DNA of 64,000 bases. Origin: Lepidonotus clava. Lineage: Eukaryota > Annelida > Polychaeta > Phyllodocida > Polynoidae. The first letter of the stretch is position 1. Each line of letters opens with the position of its first letter. The stretch lies in the NCBI GenBank assembly GCA_936440205.1, contig OW387140.1:21511659-21575658 (forward strand), read 5' to 3'. Shown here in pieces: positions 24,710 through 35,950 of the stretch. The notes under the pieces were generated by a model, which saw only the letters and a program-made list of their open reading frames with translations, did not search any database and was not told the DNA's origin. Both the position numbers and the translations under genes were made by a program.

Positions 24710-24780
24710 ATTCCCTATAAATGATTAACCTTTATTATTTTATTTATTCCCTATAAATGATTAACCTTTATTATTTTTTA
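24710..24780. repeat. Two-copy tandem duplication, period 36 bp
   Basis: The unit ATTCCCTATAAATGATTAAC plus CTTTATTATTTTAT occurs twice in a row (24710-24745 and 24746-24780) with essentially no difference until the T-run at the end. It is a recent local duplication. Confidence 0.92.
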
Positions 24781-25866
24781 AAACCTGCATCGGAATATGC
24801 AATGTGCAACAGACGATCATACAAGGGTAATACAAGTATGACTCTATAAGATGTATTGATTTTAAGTTTGATCTTATTAGAAGTTTAAAGAGTAGATAAA
24901 TATCTATCTATCAGTATTCCCGTATCTTTTTGCTGATAAAATTTAGAAATTTACCAATCTCTTGAATATTATACTTATCAAACCTACAACAACAAAAACT
25001 TGAAACAGATTTGATCAGAGTGTTTCGTTTCTCTCGTCATACGAGAGTATCTATTACCGTGTGTTTTAGTTGTGGTGATAATGTCTCATTACATTCCATA
25101 TGGCCGCGCCACCCTATTATGTACCGATGATGTCAGTATTTTTCAGCTCAACCCCTGCCATCGTCACAAGCCTACACCTTTAGCCGTATCTACCGCCCCT
25201 CTTCCCAATAGGCTATGGAACCTTATAAGCTGTTTTTCACGTGAATAAGACTTCCAATCAATTGTTATAAACAATATTGTATGGAAAACTGATAGGCCTA
25301 CAATGGATGGATATCATTGTACAACGGGGAACAGCAGAACAATGCCCTATAGCTAAATTTGATATAATTTTCCTCTTTATTGAATGATTGATTTATTTAC
25401 CGGGTTACCTATAGAAATAAGCATCTTCTTACTCCTTACAGTTCTGCCAAAGGGCGGACAGCCCAAACGACAGCCGCCATGGCTTAGCATACAATTTAGA
25501 GAAGTGTTGTTTTTTTCTATGTAAAGTGCAATTAGGTTACACACCGTCATTCACTAGTTTGTCTTAACTGAAAATGTATTTCTGCGTTAGATGACTGAAA
25601 TTGTAACCCATTTTGACCCTGGCCAATAGAAAGTAGGTTGTAACGGTATGACTTTGACTGAGGGGCATAATTCCCTCTGCGTTAAGTCTTCACCCATATG
25701 TTGGTTCACTGGAGGGTCGACGCATGTGAGCCTCGCAATGTAATGCCTAGTCATCATTAATAGAATAAAACTAAATAATATATTGACGTGCACCTCATTG
25801 AGGAGCGTGTCCTCAATACGTGTAAACACTGTTTTTGTGTGTTATCAGTTAATGAGTATAACTCAC
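24781..25866. other. Noncoding DNA, probably start of an intron of the 25867-26116 gene
   Basis: AT-rich. On the minus strand this follows a splice donor, so at least its right part should be intron. I found no convincing downstream exon in it. Confidence 0.4.
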
Positions 25867-26116
25867 CTTTGTACATGTTGCTAAAGGCGCCGTAGCTGCT
25901 GCTCCGGGGCCCCTCCTCCAGCCCCTGCAGGCCCTCCTCCACGGCGCGCCCGCCCGGCTCCTGCAAGGCCTCGGCCAACTCATAGGCAATCTGGGCAGGC
26001 CGGTCGTAAGGCGGGTAAGGGCCCAGTTTGGCCGCCAATGTCACACTACCCATGCAAAGGGCCACCACCACAAGGGGCATCAGGGGGAAAGGTGTACTGC
26101 CGCTACCACAGGCCAT
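25867..26116 (-). CDS. First coding exon of a secreted protein, family unknown
   Basis: The ATG at 26116 sits in an excellent Kozak context (ACCATGG) and opens a GC-rich exon of 83 codons plus one base. It ends at a textbook donor (AAAG then GTGAGT). Residues 1-29 look like a signal peptide: a short polar start, a hydrophobic core PLMPLVVVALCMG, then SVTLAA. The predicted mature chain begins KLGPYPPYDRPAQIAYELAE and continues with Glu, Gly and Leu, ending near SSSYGAFSNMYK. There is no cysteine after the signal peptide and no dibasic site in this exon. The layout would fit the first exon of a prepropeptide or another small secreted protein, but I recognise no family. Strong GC contrast with the surroundings mirrors the real Mcr exons. 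Downstream exons would lie at lower coordinates and were not identified. Confidence 0.65.
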
Positions 26117-26640
26117 GGTACTCGGGGCAGCAGAGCAGTGTACAAGGAAGGCCGCTGGGAAGAGCAACTGTGATACAAGTGAGACGATTTTACGACCGTG
26201 TTAGCCTTTCAGTCTCCTTAAAGTTGGCGCGTTCTACTCTCAAGTTTTGCTCTTTTTTACTAAGAGTATCTGATGATTGTTCCTAGGATTGACCTTGTAA
26301 CAATTGTCCTCAGTAAAGGCGTGTTACGGTAAGTTTTGTGTGCCGCTCAAAGCCGTTAGCCTGGTTGAAGACGCTCTGGGTGTGGTATATGGTGTAGGCG
26401 CTTTGTCGTGGTGTGTCAGCCGGCTGTCTTCTCTCCTCCAGTGGCCCCTTGTTCCTGCGACATGTACACGTGCTGAGTCGGTCCCCCACCTCCACACTCA
26501 CGCACCCATCCCTTTAACGGCGTCCCTCATCACTCTCAGCCAATCAGCGCCCGACGTGGGCGGCCACTGGGCATGCGCACGGCATGGAGGGTCGAGGCGT
26601 GTGCAGTCTTTGAGAAATGCCTTTCGCTGGTAGTTCAGGG
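26117..26640 (-). promoter_or_regulatory. GC-rich upstream region, candidate promoter
   Basis: This region lies just upstream of the minus-strand ATG at 26116. It is GC- and CpG-rich compared with the neighbourhood and contains a CCAAT box (AGCCAATCAGCG, about 26538-26549) and an NRF1-like GGGCATGCGCAC at about 26569-26580. No TATA box was seen. It could serve as a CpG-type promoter, possibly with a 5' UTR between it and the start codon. It could equally fire in the plus direction. Confidence 0.4.
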
Positions 26641-28725
26641 GTCCGACGTATGAGAGGGAGGTGAGCAACTAAAAGGAGCGTACTGGGGGATCAGGTAGAA
26701 ACGGGAGGAGGTGGTAGCAGGGGCAAAAGAGAAACGACGACACTTGGATGTTTACGTATGCTTGATTACTCATTAAACATTAGCCTACGTTTATTGTTAA
26801 TGAAATAGTTCTAATTGCATATTCTGGCAATATTATAAATGACATCTGTGTTATTGTACCTATTATATTGAGAGATGTATTAGTTGATTTTAATATAATC
26901 AGCATAAGGACATTTTTATATCTCATTATAATTAGGCCTAAGTCAAAACGAACCAAAACTAGCTGTGAATATTTGGCAGAAATCAATGATGTCGATCTAA
27001 TAATACTTATTGAAAACACGCATGTAACTAGAGGAGAAGCGCATAGCCCCACCTCTGCCCCAGCTTGTGATTCATCATATTTTGAAGATGCGATAGTGTC
27101 AATTGTTCGGTGTATACATTAAGGACACATCCTGAATTTGGTCAAAAATGGAGTATTGAACCCTACATGTGACTGTGAGGCACCTCCTAATGGCATCCCA
27201 GGGACGTTGCCATATTGAAGTTAGTTAAGTGACCACTGTCTAAATACACGGTTTGCATTTTGGAAAAACAACATGAAAAGCTCATTATTTCTTTCCTACT
27301 GAAGAATACATGAAAGGTAATTGTGTTGTTTACCTTACGGAACATTGTATTGGTTAGATATTTCTAATTGACTTGTGTTTGCTTGCATGGTTTTGGACGT
27401 ATAGTAGGGGAACACTTTTTGTTGAATACATTAAAGTGCGTATTTCATCATCAGGTAGCACGTTTGGGAGGGTTGTGAAGATTTAACAAGGGCTATTGCG
27501 CCAAGTCAATCAGGCTTGAAACCGGTCTACAAAGGCCTTCTCCAAGTGGGCAGACAGCATTAGTTTGTCTTTTATTAATGTGACTGTGTATATTCTATAC
27601 TAACCGGTGAGATACAGTACTTATGTAACAAAGCATTAAGCAGAGACCCGCCTCTCCTCTCATTGGCACAAATTAGACAGTTTTTTATATTCAAATCCAA
27701 TCTTATACAAGTAAGTTCTTCCTTGGACGTATGATACATGAGTTAATGAGATGGTATTATGTCTTGTCTCAATTGTATGTAATCCTATAATTACCATGTA
27801 TTCTATTCGTGCAATTTTTTCTCTATTGTACCCTTAAAAACTTGCTTATTTGGTAACAATTGTACATGGTAAGATAGTGTGTTCCACAAATCAACTCTGC
27901 AATAATAGCTACTATTCTGAGCCTCAGTTAATACAGTAAATTCCTTATTAAACTTCGCTTATCACTACCTTGAGTCATAAGTGATCTATCAGGATTAATT
28001 TTCTAAAGAAATTTGGCTGGAGATTGGCCGATGTTTCGGTCGGGACTCTTCAAATACATTACACTAGAGGAACAACATGGGTCTGGATGAAAGCAGAACA
28101 AGCATGACACACGGGTTCCCCACCAAACTAACATCAAAACCATTCCGGTCAGGGCTGGGGGAGGGGGGGGGGGAGGAGAGGAGGGTCAGCTGGCAGGCAG
28201 GGAGGGGTCTAGACTGTACTTACGTTATTCAAGTTTGCTAGGTGATCAAACTATCATATAAGAGGTATCTAGGTCATGGAAGGACTAGCAGGGGTCTTGG
28301 TGGTGGGGAACGGGGAAAGTGCAGTGATCACTACCTCCCCTCTCCTCACCTGTGATGCTGTGCACCACCTGTATAAACACACACCCCCTGCCCTCCCAGC
28401 AGCCCATTTGCCCTGGCCACACTCACTGGTCACTCCCTCCCTCCCACAACAGGAGTGAGAGAGGAGCCAGTCAAGGCCAATAGAAATTTCGGATTTCTGT
28501 TTCATTGTTCAATCTTCCTAAAATTGGAATCAAAATAAATTTTAGATAAAGATATGTTACATAATTAAGTAATGATAAATCAAATACTTATTAATGAAAA
28601 TAGTTTCAACATATATAATATAAGCATTTGTCAGATATGAATGCATGATTACATTTATTGGAAAAAACAAATTAATATTGTTTTCAGGGCAACCTGGGCT
28701 TTCCAGTCTCTTAAACTTGACATAC
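26641..28725. other. Noncoding DNA, possible intron of the 28726-28786 gene
   Basis: Mostly AT-rich. A G-rich tract lies at about 28156-28175 and a GC-richer patch at about 28270-28460. On the minus strand that patch holds a possible 19-nt mini-exon (a TATACAG acceptor, then sequence ending CATCACAG before GTGAGG) at about 28343-28361. The mini-exon is speculative. Confidence 0.3.
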
Positions 28726-28786
28726 CTCTATAATTCCCCCTTCTTAAAAACGCTGTGGAAACGAGATTTCGTCCATGCGCCGCCAT
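28726..28786 (-). CDS. Candidate first coding exon with mitochondrial-type presequence
   Basis: On the minus strand an AACATGGCGGC motif places an ATG at 28786 inside a YY1-like site, a layout common at the starts of housekeeping genes. The frame reads MAAHGRNLVSTAFLRRGNYR and is followed after one more base by a strong donor (AGAG then GTATGT). The peptide has several Arg, no acidic residue, and hydroxylated and hydrophobic residues, as expected of a mitochondrial targeting peptide. The exon is 61 nt, phase 1. No downstream exon is identified, so the product is unknown. A nuclear-encoded mitochondrial subunit would be the first guess. Chance occurrence is possible because the exon is so short. 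Confidence 0.4.
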
Positions 28787-29345
28787 GTTTTTTCGCTGAT
28801 TTCAGCCTCCTCAACCCCTTCCTTTCAATATGAAAGTTGTACCTGCCGAAATGCAATCCGGCGGGAGGAACTCACGTGAAAATGAGATATGAATTTTAGT
28901 GTTTTTTTTTTGTGTGGGGGCTATTATATATAGATTAGTAAATTTACAGTCCATCCCGATGAAAGGGGCAAGAGCAAATTTAATTTTATAAAGAATTCTT
29001 GCTTTTGTTGTGTTGAAAAACGTGTGTCGTCATGGCAACGTGCGTCGTAAAAAACGTCGACAAGTAACCAAGTCGGCATAAAGAACAACTTGGACTCACT
29101 GTCTTCTGGTTCTGGCTCCAAGCGAGAGGACGTTGTCCTTTCCCCTGCATAGACTACGTGCAAAGACTGTCGACTTAAGCCACACACAAAAAGATCGGAG
29201 TCTGTAGTGCAGGTTGAAGGCACTGTCTCGTCAACGGGCGTCGTCACTCTCCGAACAGAGAACTACGCATATATCCTTTTCTGCTTGGAGAGTGGAGTTT
29301 GGTGGCGCGAAATCTGGCTGCCTGTTGCCATGTTGGCTTCGGGAC
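28787..29345 (-). promoter_or_regulatory. GC-richer upstream region with CACGTG and ATGGC-type sites
   Basis: Upstream of the candidate exon at 28726-28786. It holds a CACGTG E-box at about 28873 and a second AACATGGC word on the minus strand near 29329. That second ATG opens a frame of 22 codons, then one stop, then the same frame continues open for more than 100 codons to 28924. No family is recognised in either part, so I read this as promoter or 5' leader, not a gene. Confidence 0.3.
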
Positions 29346-31829
29346 TGGATGAGTAGGGGTCTAGTGATGTAGCAAACTCGTCAATTGCATTACTAAAGTG
29401 TGGGCACAGACGCGGAGCGTCTTGTAATTATATAGGACCCATGTTCAGTGGATGTCAATTACTGACACTTGCCCCTCCTACCTCTATGACTACAACCATC
29501 ACCAGTGACCAATGAGAAGAGGCTGAGTGGAGGCCCAACAGTCCACCACCACTGGGGGCCAGAGAGGGCACACCAATTAAACAATTACATTGTCCACTGA
29601 CCTCCTACAATAGCTGTTGTGGCAGGCCGTTCATACCAACTGTATTGCCCTGCTGAAACAAAATGTAGGCCTATTATTGGTAATTGATTAAAACATGTTA
29701 ACTTACGATAACTTTGAAAGCACACAGAATTTGTAATTTTATATTCGATCACTAATTCTAAAAAGGTACAAGCAAGCAATGGTGAAGAATAATATAATAA
29801 GGAAATAGTTACAGACAGATAAAACGGCTTCTGCTATCAATATTTAATACGCTTATCAGTGCTGAATTGTCACACATGTTTCAGCTCTATTTCTAAGGAT
29901 TTATCAATAAGTGTATTACATTGAACGTTCACACAAAGAAATTGGTACAAGATGAGTTTGATTGAGGATAGCCGGCGTTGTCATGCCATACATCTTCGTA
30001 ATTGTGCAGGCAAAAACTACACTCTTTGAATGGGACCCATATACAGATTGCCTTGAAGAAACTAGTATAGAAAGGGGAGATACAATGGCCTTCAGCGTTG
30101 TTCTTTTTCCCTTATTTTTTTTTGTCAGTGATGATCACGTAACTTTCCATTAGCTGATGCATAGCCACATCAGAGTCATAATGTTGTTTTTTCCCACTCA
30201 ACTTTGTTTTTCTCTTTCCTGTCCATAATGTCATAAGTATTTAAGGGCAATCATCTGAAATTCATTATTTAATTTCGAAAGCTTCCCTCCTTGTATCCTA
30301 TCAATTACTTTTGACGTTTAATGCCCACCTTTTTTTAAAAGGTCTAAAGGTTTGGTTTAACTACTTTTTTTGATCAAGTCAGTATTTCGAAAGAGATCAA
30401 GCTCTTAATCTGCCTCAAAATGTGGTCCACCTCCTGAGGTAGGTTTAATTCTGCATTAAGGAACAAATTTAATCCAAACCAGATTTAGCCAGTAGGATCT
30501 AGTCAGGTTCAGCAAATTGGTAAGTAAAGGGCACCTTCTCTGACCTTAAAACACTAATAATCTAGTAACACAGTAAGTTTTCAATCGATCTTTACAAAAA
30601 GGGTATCAAAAGAAAGCCTAGTGGATTCCCTACTGCATGGTATGTATTATCATGGTATTTGTAGTGTATCTTACCTGTAACAACATATGAAGTAACTAGA
30701 AAATATAATTAAAATGTTAAAAATGTTATGACATGACTGTTTTGTCAATGTCATAAATCTGATTTTTTTCTATGAACTTAATTCTTTTGATCTAAATTGA
30801 ACAAGTATCTCACACATTTTTCATTTATGTCTTGCTTTTCTTGCTGCACCTTTTATAAGTTGATTTAACAAGATTTGTCGAGAAATAACATTTTCCTAAA
30901 ACATTGCCACTTAGATTCATTTCGACACTGACATCATCAATAATAACTACACTATTCACATGCATACATGAGTAATTTGACGATAATTGAACTAAATAAT
31001 GCAATATAAAGCAGGTATGTCACCTATAGATATGTTTGCAGGTCCAGTGTAGAAAATATCTGATGTCTTGATGTGATGCCATATTTCTATAGTTAAGAGT
31101 TAAGAAACAGAGGTCAAGGTCAAGGACGCACTTATCTGGGTCATGACCTGGTCATGACAGACTGTTGACACATTCTAATTAAAAGGGTAAAACTAATGGC
31201 TTGAAATGGAACTAAATCTGTTTTTTATATTTCTATTAATCCAAATATTTACTAGAACTGTTCCTCAAGATTAGCTATCATTTACAAGACCTATGATTAT
31301 AAGTAAAGAGTCCTGGACAATGTTTATGTAATGTATCCAACAGCCTTATATGACCTTAATTATCATTCTGGTGGAAAGGACCAACTTTTTGGGCGTACAA
31401 TGGGGGTATTTGCCATTATTCTGATAATTTGACCGAAAAACATTTTTGATTTTGAGTTTTATTGTATGGTATCAAAATATAAGAATTACATGTATAAATC
31501 ATTTTTGAAACTGTGTGGTTGAGAAAATATGTCTTGATTGGATTAAAGGTGGCCTTGAATGTGCCTGGCCCAAAGTTCCCAACTTACTGCTCCGATCTTA
31601 AATTAAGGTCAAACATCCTCATCTCTTTGGAGTTGGAGTTCGCAATTCGGATAAGAAGGAGGCAAGAAACCTTAAACTTCCAAATATATATATCATGAAT
31701 AGCTTGTCCTAAACTATTAAGTTTCATATATTGTTGTCAACAATGTCCGTTTTGAAAGAACAATATTTTGTGTATTTTGATTAAGAAGTTTTGGAACTGA
31801 AAGATTATATATTTCAGAAGCAGGTTGCA
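29346..31829. other. Noncoding DNA, nothing recognised
   Basis: AT-rich, short frames only, no repeat edges found. Confidence 0.5.
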
Positions 31830-31970
31830 CCTTCGTTCCCGTAGTTCTGGGCCGAAAGCCTACGATTTTGGGCTTTCGTGCCATGCGGGTCTTTTAGGCT
31901 AAAGTAGTTTTTCAGGCCATTTTGGGCTTTTAGGCCATCTTTGTGCTTTCGGGCTAAGTTTCTAACTTCG
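31830..31970. repeat. Degenerate GGGCTTTTAGGCC-like repeats
   Basis: Variants of GGGCTTTNNGGC and GGCCNNTTTGGGCTTT occur about five times with irregular spacing. Low-complexity or decayed tandem DNA. Confidence 0.5.
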
Positions 31971-32074
31971 CAGTAGTTTGTGATTCCTAATTAGGTTTTA
32001 CTTGACTATTAACTTCTACTTGTGGAGATCTCAGACTCGAGCTAACTGGAAAATGGTTCATCTTAAAGAAGAGG
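31971..32074. other. Spacer
   Basis: Nothing recognised. Confidence 0.4.
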
Positions 32075-32240
32075 CCTATGAACACAAGGAGTACCAAGAA
32101 GGAACTGTTTATTTCAGGCCATACTGCCCCTTTTGATAGCTCACAGGTCATCTCTGATTGGTTACTATGATCATGTGATGTCATTTCCGGTCAAGACCAT
32201 TTTGTACTCAATTACAGATTTTGGTCTGTTTTGTACCCAT
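32075..32240. repeat. Single-arm relative of the 4153-6202 inverted-pair repeat
   Basis: GAACACAAGGAGTACCAAGA, AACTGTTTATTTC, TGATTGGTTAC, ATGTGATGTCA and TTCCGGTCAAGA occur in the same order and spacing as in the left arm at 4153-4428. No inverted partner lies nearby, so this repeat also occurs as a single unit. Confidence 0.65.
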
Positions 32241-34789
32241 TTCGTTCGATAATATCACTAATGTGACATTCCATGTGAATTCCAAGCTTATTGACATACA
32301 CTTTGATAGGTCTACAGTTAATATTTACATAGAAAATGACCAAAAATAGTAAAATAAGCTAAAATTAGTCTAAAAATGAAATTTTGTGTAGTTTTATTTG
32401 ATAGGTAACTTTTTCACAAATTTTGCATATCGCTGCCATGGTTACCAGAATGTTGAAAGAACGTCAAAACATACAAATGGTGCTAAGATGAACTAATTGG
32501 TTGCCATGGAAACTAGATCATGTGACAAAAATGGTAAAATTAGGAAAACAGAGAAGAAGGATTTTCAAGCTACATTGTGCAAAAAAACAGCTTAAAGACA
32601 TCTTAATTAGAAAAAAATATATAGTATTTTTGTTAATTAGAACGGTTACCTTTTTAGATTGAACATATCTAACTTTCAGTTGCCATGACGTGGAAACAAT
32701 TACAATAATTGGGAACAGGGTGTTCTTAATTTACAAGAAGTACCAAGGTTCACACAAACATATCTCAGCTTCTATCGGGAATAATTAAAAATGGTTTGCA
32801 GCATTTAAAAGAGTTGTTCCTCTATAATCACATCATTATTTTATGACATGATGAATTGTCAATAGGTCCCTTTTCCTCTATACTCCTACTCACTATTACT
32901 ACATGGGTTCTTGAATGACAATCATGATGACTAAAAGAATTTAGAAAACTACCTGGTTTGCGACTGTGGGACCTTATAATGAATGCAAAAGAAGTTTTAA
33001 ATTTTCGAATAGAGATAGAAAAAAGATCTTTTGAATATTCCTAGTTAAAAACCAAAACAGTTACTAAGGGTTTTTGAATGGGACAGGGTCGCACAGCAAA
33101 ACTTATGAAGACTAGGTTGTCAAAAGAAATTGTATGATAAAGTGGAGAACGACATTTCTGGGTATCAGCCAGAGTATCAGCCATACTCTATTGGTGCACC
33201 TCACCAAGAACCAGAGAGCAAAAGGGAAAGATTTTGAAAGACCTAGTTTCCATGGAAGCCAAGGACATGATCTAGGCAGTACATTAACATTAAATTTTGA
33301 TATTCCATTTACGTTCTACCTTTCTTTTACCTTTCGCAAGTGCACAAATGTTCATTTTTATCCCCAACTTTAGCTTGTTGTGCTTTGATAGAACATCTTC
33401 TTTGTAATCATTTACTGAAGTCCCATAAAAACCCTCTTTACACAAAGCCCGTTGTTGGTGTTTTCTTTAGTTTGGCAGAAACTTAATCTAATTAGGTACA
33501 TACTGGCCGCTTATACTAGTATGTAAAATTAACATTTTTACACTTAGTTGGCCTGATAGCGGGTCAGACAGCAACTACAAAATGAATTATTAAAGGCATT
33601 GGGAGGGCGTTTACTTACACAGCTGCAATGTCTTAAGTCAGAGGGCAAAGTGCATTAATCAAACTAGGTGCCACACTTTAAGTCCTCCCTTATGTGATTT
33701 TAGCACCTCATCTATCACGCTGAAACAATTTCTATAAAATGTTTATGCTGTTCATATTTGGCTCTCAACTCATCAGAAAGCAGATTTAAAAACTTGATAA
33801 GTGTCATCTTGATATTTCCAGTAGTTTTTGTCTACTTTGAACATGTGTCACTCTTTATTCCAACTTCGAAAGCCTAGGAAATGGTCTAATGAGGAGAACT
33901 GCCTCTCTTTCCTTTGGGACTCAATTTAGGTGACCTTCAGACAAGACCTAGCTTAATGGTATGTGTTCACCGGTGCAGACATGTATAAGATGGACCTTCG
34001 ATCAAAACCTGTCATGCATATATATATTTGATTTAATTATGTGCTGTCTAGGCCTCTGACATAATAGTCAGAACAGCAATCCAAATACATTATCCTGTTT
34101 TGACTAGGTGCGTAGATAAAAAGTTAACTTAACATTGGAAAATATTGGCTTTATGAATTCCATCGGCAGCTATTCTAAGCTTAAAAGATGGCCTAAAGAT
34201 TTAGCCTAGACAGATGTTACTCCACATTTCAGGAACTGGTTGGTCTTCGGATCCCTGGATGCTGTCCATTGTCCATTCTCCGAGTAACAAATCAGAAAGA
34301 GTAGTAGTCCCAAGTGCTGAGTCACATTTCATCGGTTTATACATTTAGAATTCAGTCTCTAACGAGATACTTCTTTATGGGCAAGCACATGCTGACAATG
34401 GCCAATTTTGGTTCAGTTAATACCTTTGTGGAGGCATCATAATTATAGTGAACATTATTTGGAATTGTCAACATGTTATGTAATGATATAACGAGGCTTG
34501 AATGTGTGGTCCCTCTGATACCATTGAATAGTATTTTAGCTCTAATTGTAGGGTTGTATGGGTATTACAAGATATACCTATGATTTGATGACAATAACAG
34601 TCTCTAACATCAGTTTTTTACTCTTTGCGTAGGTCATGGACTAGACATTTTTCTATCAATTTCTTCTAAACCAAAATAATTAATGTGTTTCCCTCTTCAT
34701 GTCCTTGCCTTGTAATAATTGTGTTATTTCTATAAGAATTGTTTCGAGTTACTTGAATAATGCAGATACTCGAAATAACATACTCCAAT
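32241..34789. other. Noncoding DNA, nothing recognised
   Basis: AT-rich, no gene or RNA recognised. Confidence 0.5.
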
Positions 34790-35060
34790 ACTGAAATGTA
34801 AAATATCCTATAAGGACAGAAATACTTGAGGTATAACACGAAACATGAGATATATGGTGGATAACCAGAAGATTGATGGGGAATATGTCATAGGATTTGG
34901 TTTAGGCAATCAGCATTCACCTGTGGCCTATAAAAGGCAGACCATTTGCCTGAAATAAACCAGCGTCCTTCAACTTCAATCGTGACTATTTGATTCATCG
35001 TAGTTCTTTACTTGAGAAGTATACTATTATGGTTATCACATGAAAAGTAGACTATCATGG
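34790..35060 (+). mobile_element. Possible solo LTR fossil
   Basis: A CTATAAAAGGCAG TATA-type box at about 34930 is followed about 20 bases later by an AATAAA signal (about 34955). Then comes a short tail ending TGGTTATCACA, repeated once nearby with changes. That order (TATA, short R region, AATAAA, ...CA end) is what a retroelement LTR looks like. No internal region, primer-binding site or second LTR was found, so at most it is a lone, old fossil. The boundaries are rough. Confidence 0.3.
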
Positions 35061-35726
35061 TTATCACAAATACTCAAGGACAATTCCCAACCAGGAAAAA
35101 GAGATCCTAGGGTGACTTAGCACCTGCTGACCCGAGGGTGGCCATAAATAGGCCTATTCATTACATTCATACAAACCCGATGCTCAGAAATGGGTAATTA
35201 ATGGGTTTTTGAGAGGGACATTTGTCAAAAATGCTTGTCTAATCCCTGTTATATTTATGTTAGGTCTATTGTGCCCCAGATTTCAGTTGTAGGACAAATA
35301 AAATGAAAATGTAATTCTTTGACCTCTTTTTGAAAACAAAGAATTCGCAAGATATGACGAACATCTATTGCTAAAAATTGTTTCTCACTGGATAAGATAA
35401 CTTTTCGTTTTAGGAACAAGAAATGTCTCTACTGTTTTTTCAAATACAGTTGAGCAAAGTAAAGCAAACTGATATAATTTTCATCAAAAACCTTTCGGAG
35501 TAGGCAAGACTTTTACTTGTGAGCGTTTTCATAAATAAGGCAAACAAAAGTTAACATCCCTTATAACATTTTTCCCTGTGATAGTACACAGGTGCTGCTG
35601 CACTGCACACGTTAGGACTTTTGTTTTTAGAAAATAAGTAAATATGGCATTGATCTACAGCCACCCAAAGTCACCAAGAAAGGTGTGAGTTATGTTTGGA
35701 TGTAATAATCAGTAGTTTATTTCAGG
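35061..35726. other. Noncoding DNA, nothing recognised
   Basis: No gene or repeat edge was seen. Confidence 0.5.
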
Positions 35727-35950
35727 ACCTAAAGCCCCATACCCACTAGGCAATTTTACCAGCAACTGGGCATGGGGAACAGCAGAATCACTGGTAAAAT
35801 CATTACCAATTCAGATCACCCGTTAATATGTAATATTGAAATGTTACATGCTAACAGGTGTTCTGAATTGGTGACTATTTTACCGGTGATTCTGCTGTTG
35901 CCCATCCCCAGTTGCCGGTAAAATCGCCTAGTGGGTATTGGGCTTAAGGT
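35727..35950. mobile_element. Palindromic MITE, about 224 bp, about 90-bp arms
   Basis: The left ACCTAAAGCCCCATACCCAC with TAGGCAATTTTACC pairs with the right GGTAAAATCGCCTAGTGGGT plus ATTGGGCTTAAGGT. The match continues inward through CAGCAGAATCACTGGTAAAA and CAATTCAGA to near the centre. Mismatches are scattered (about one in ten). No coding capacity. Confidence 0.88.

Noticed and set aside
25867-26116. Assignment of the secreted exon to NPY/NPF, CART or calcitonin precursors
   Set aside because: The YPPY and ELAEALQE words are only loosely similar. The defining C-terminal RxRF-amide or cysteine patterns are absent from this exon.
28343-28361. 19-nt mini-exon downstream of the candidate mitochondrial exon
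   Set aside because: AG/GT borders and phase are compatible, but so short a match occurs often by chance and no third exon was found.
28924-29247. 107-codon minus-strand frame near the CpG-richer patch
   Set aside because: It starts at a non-ATG codon, has no known family, and its upstream in-frame ATG is separated by a stop. Kept only as part of the regulatory region.
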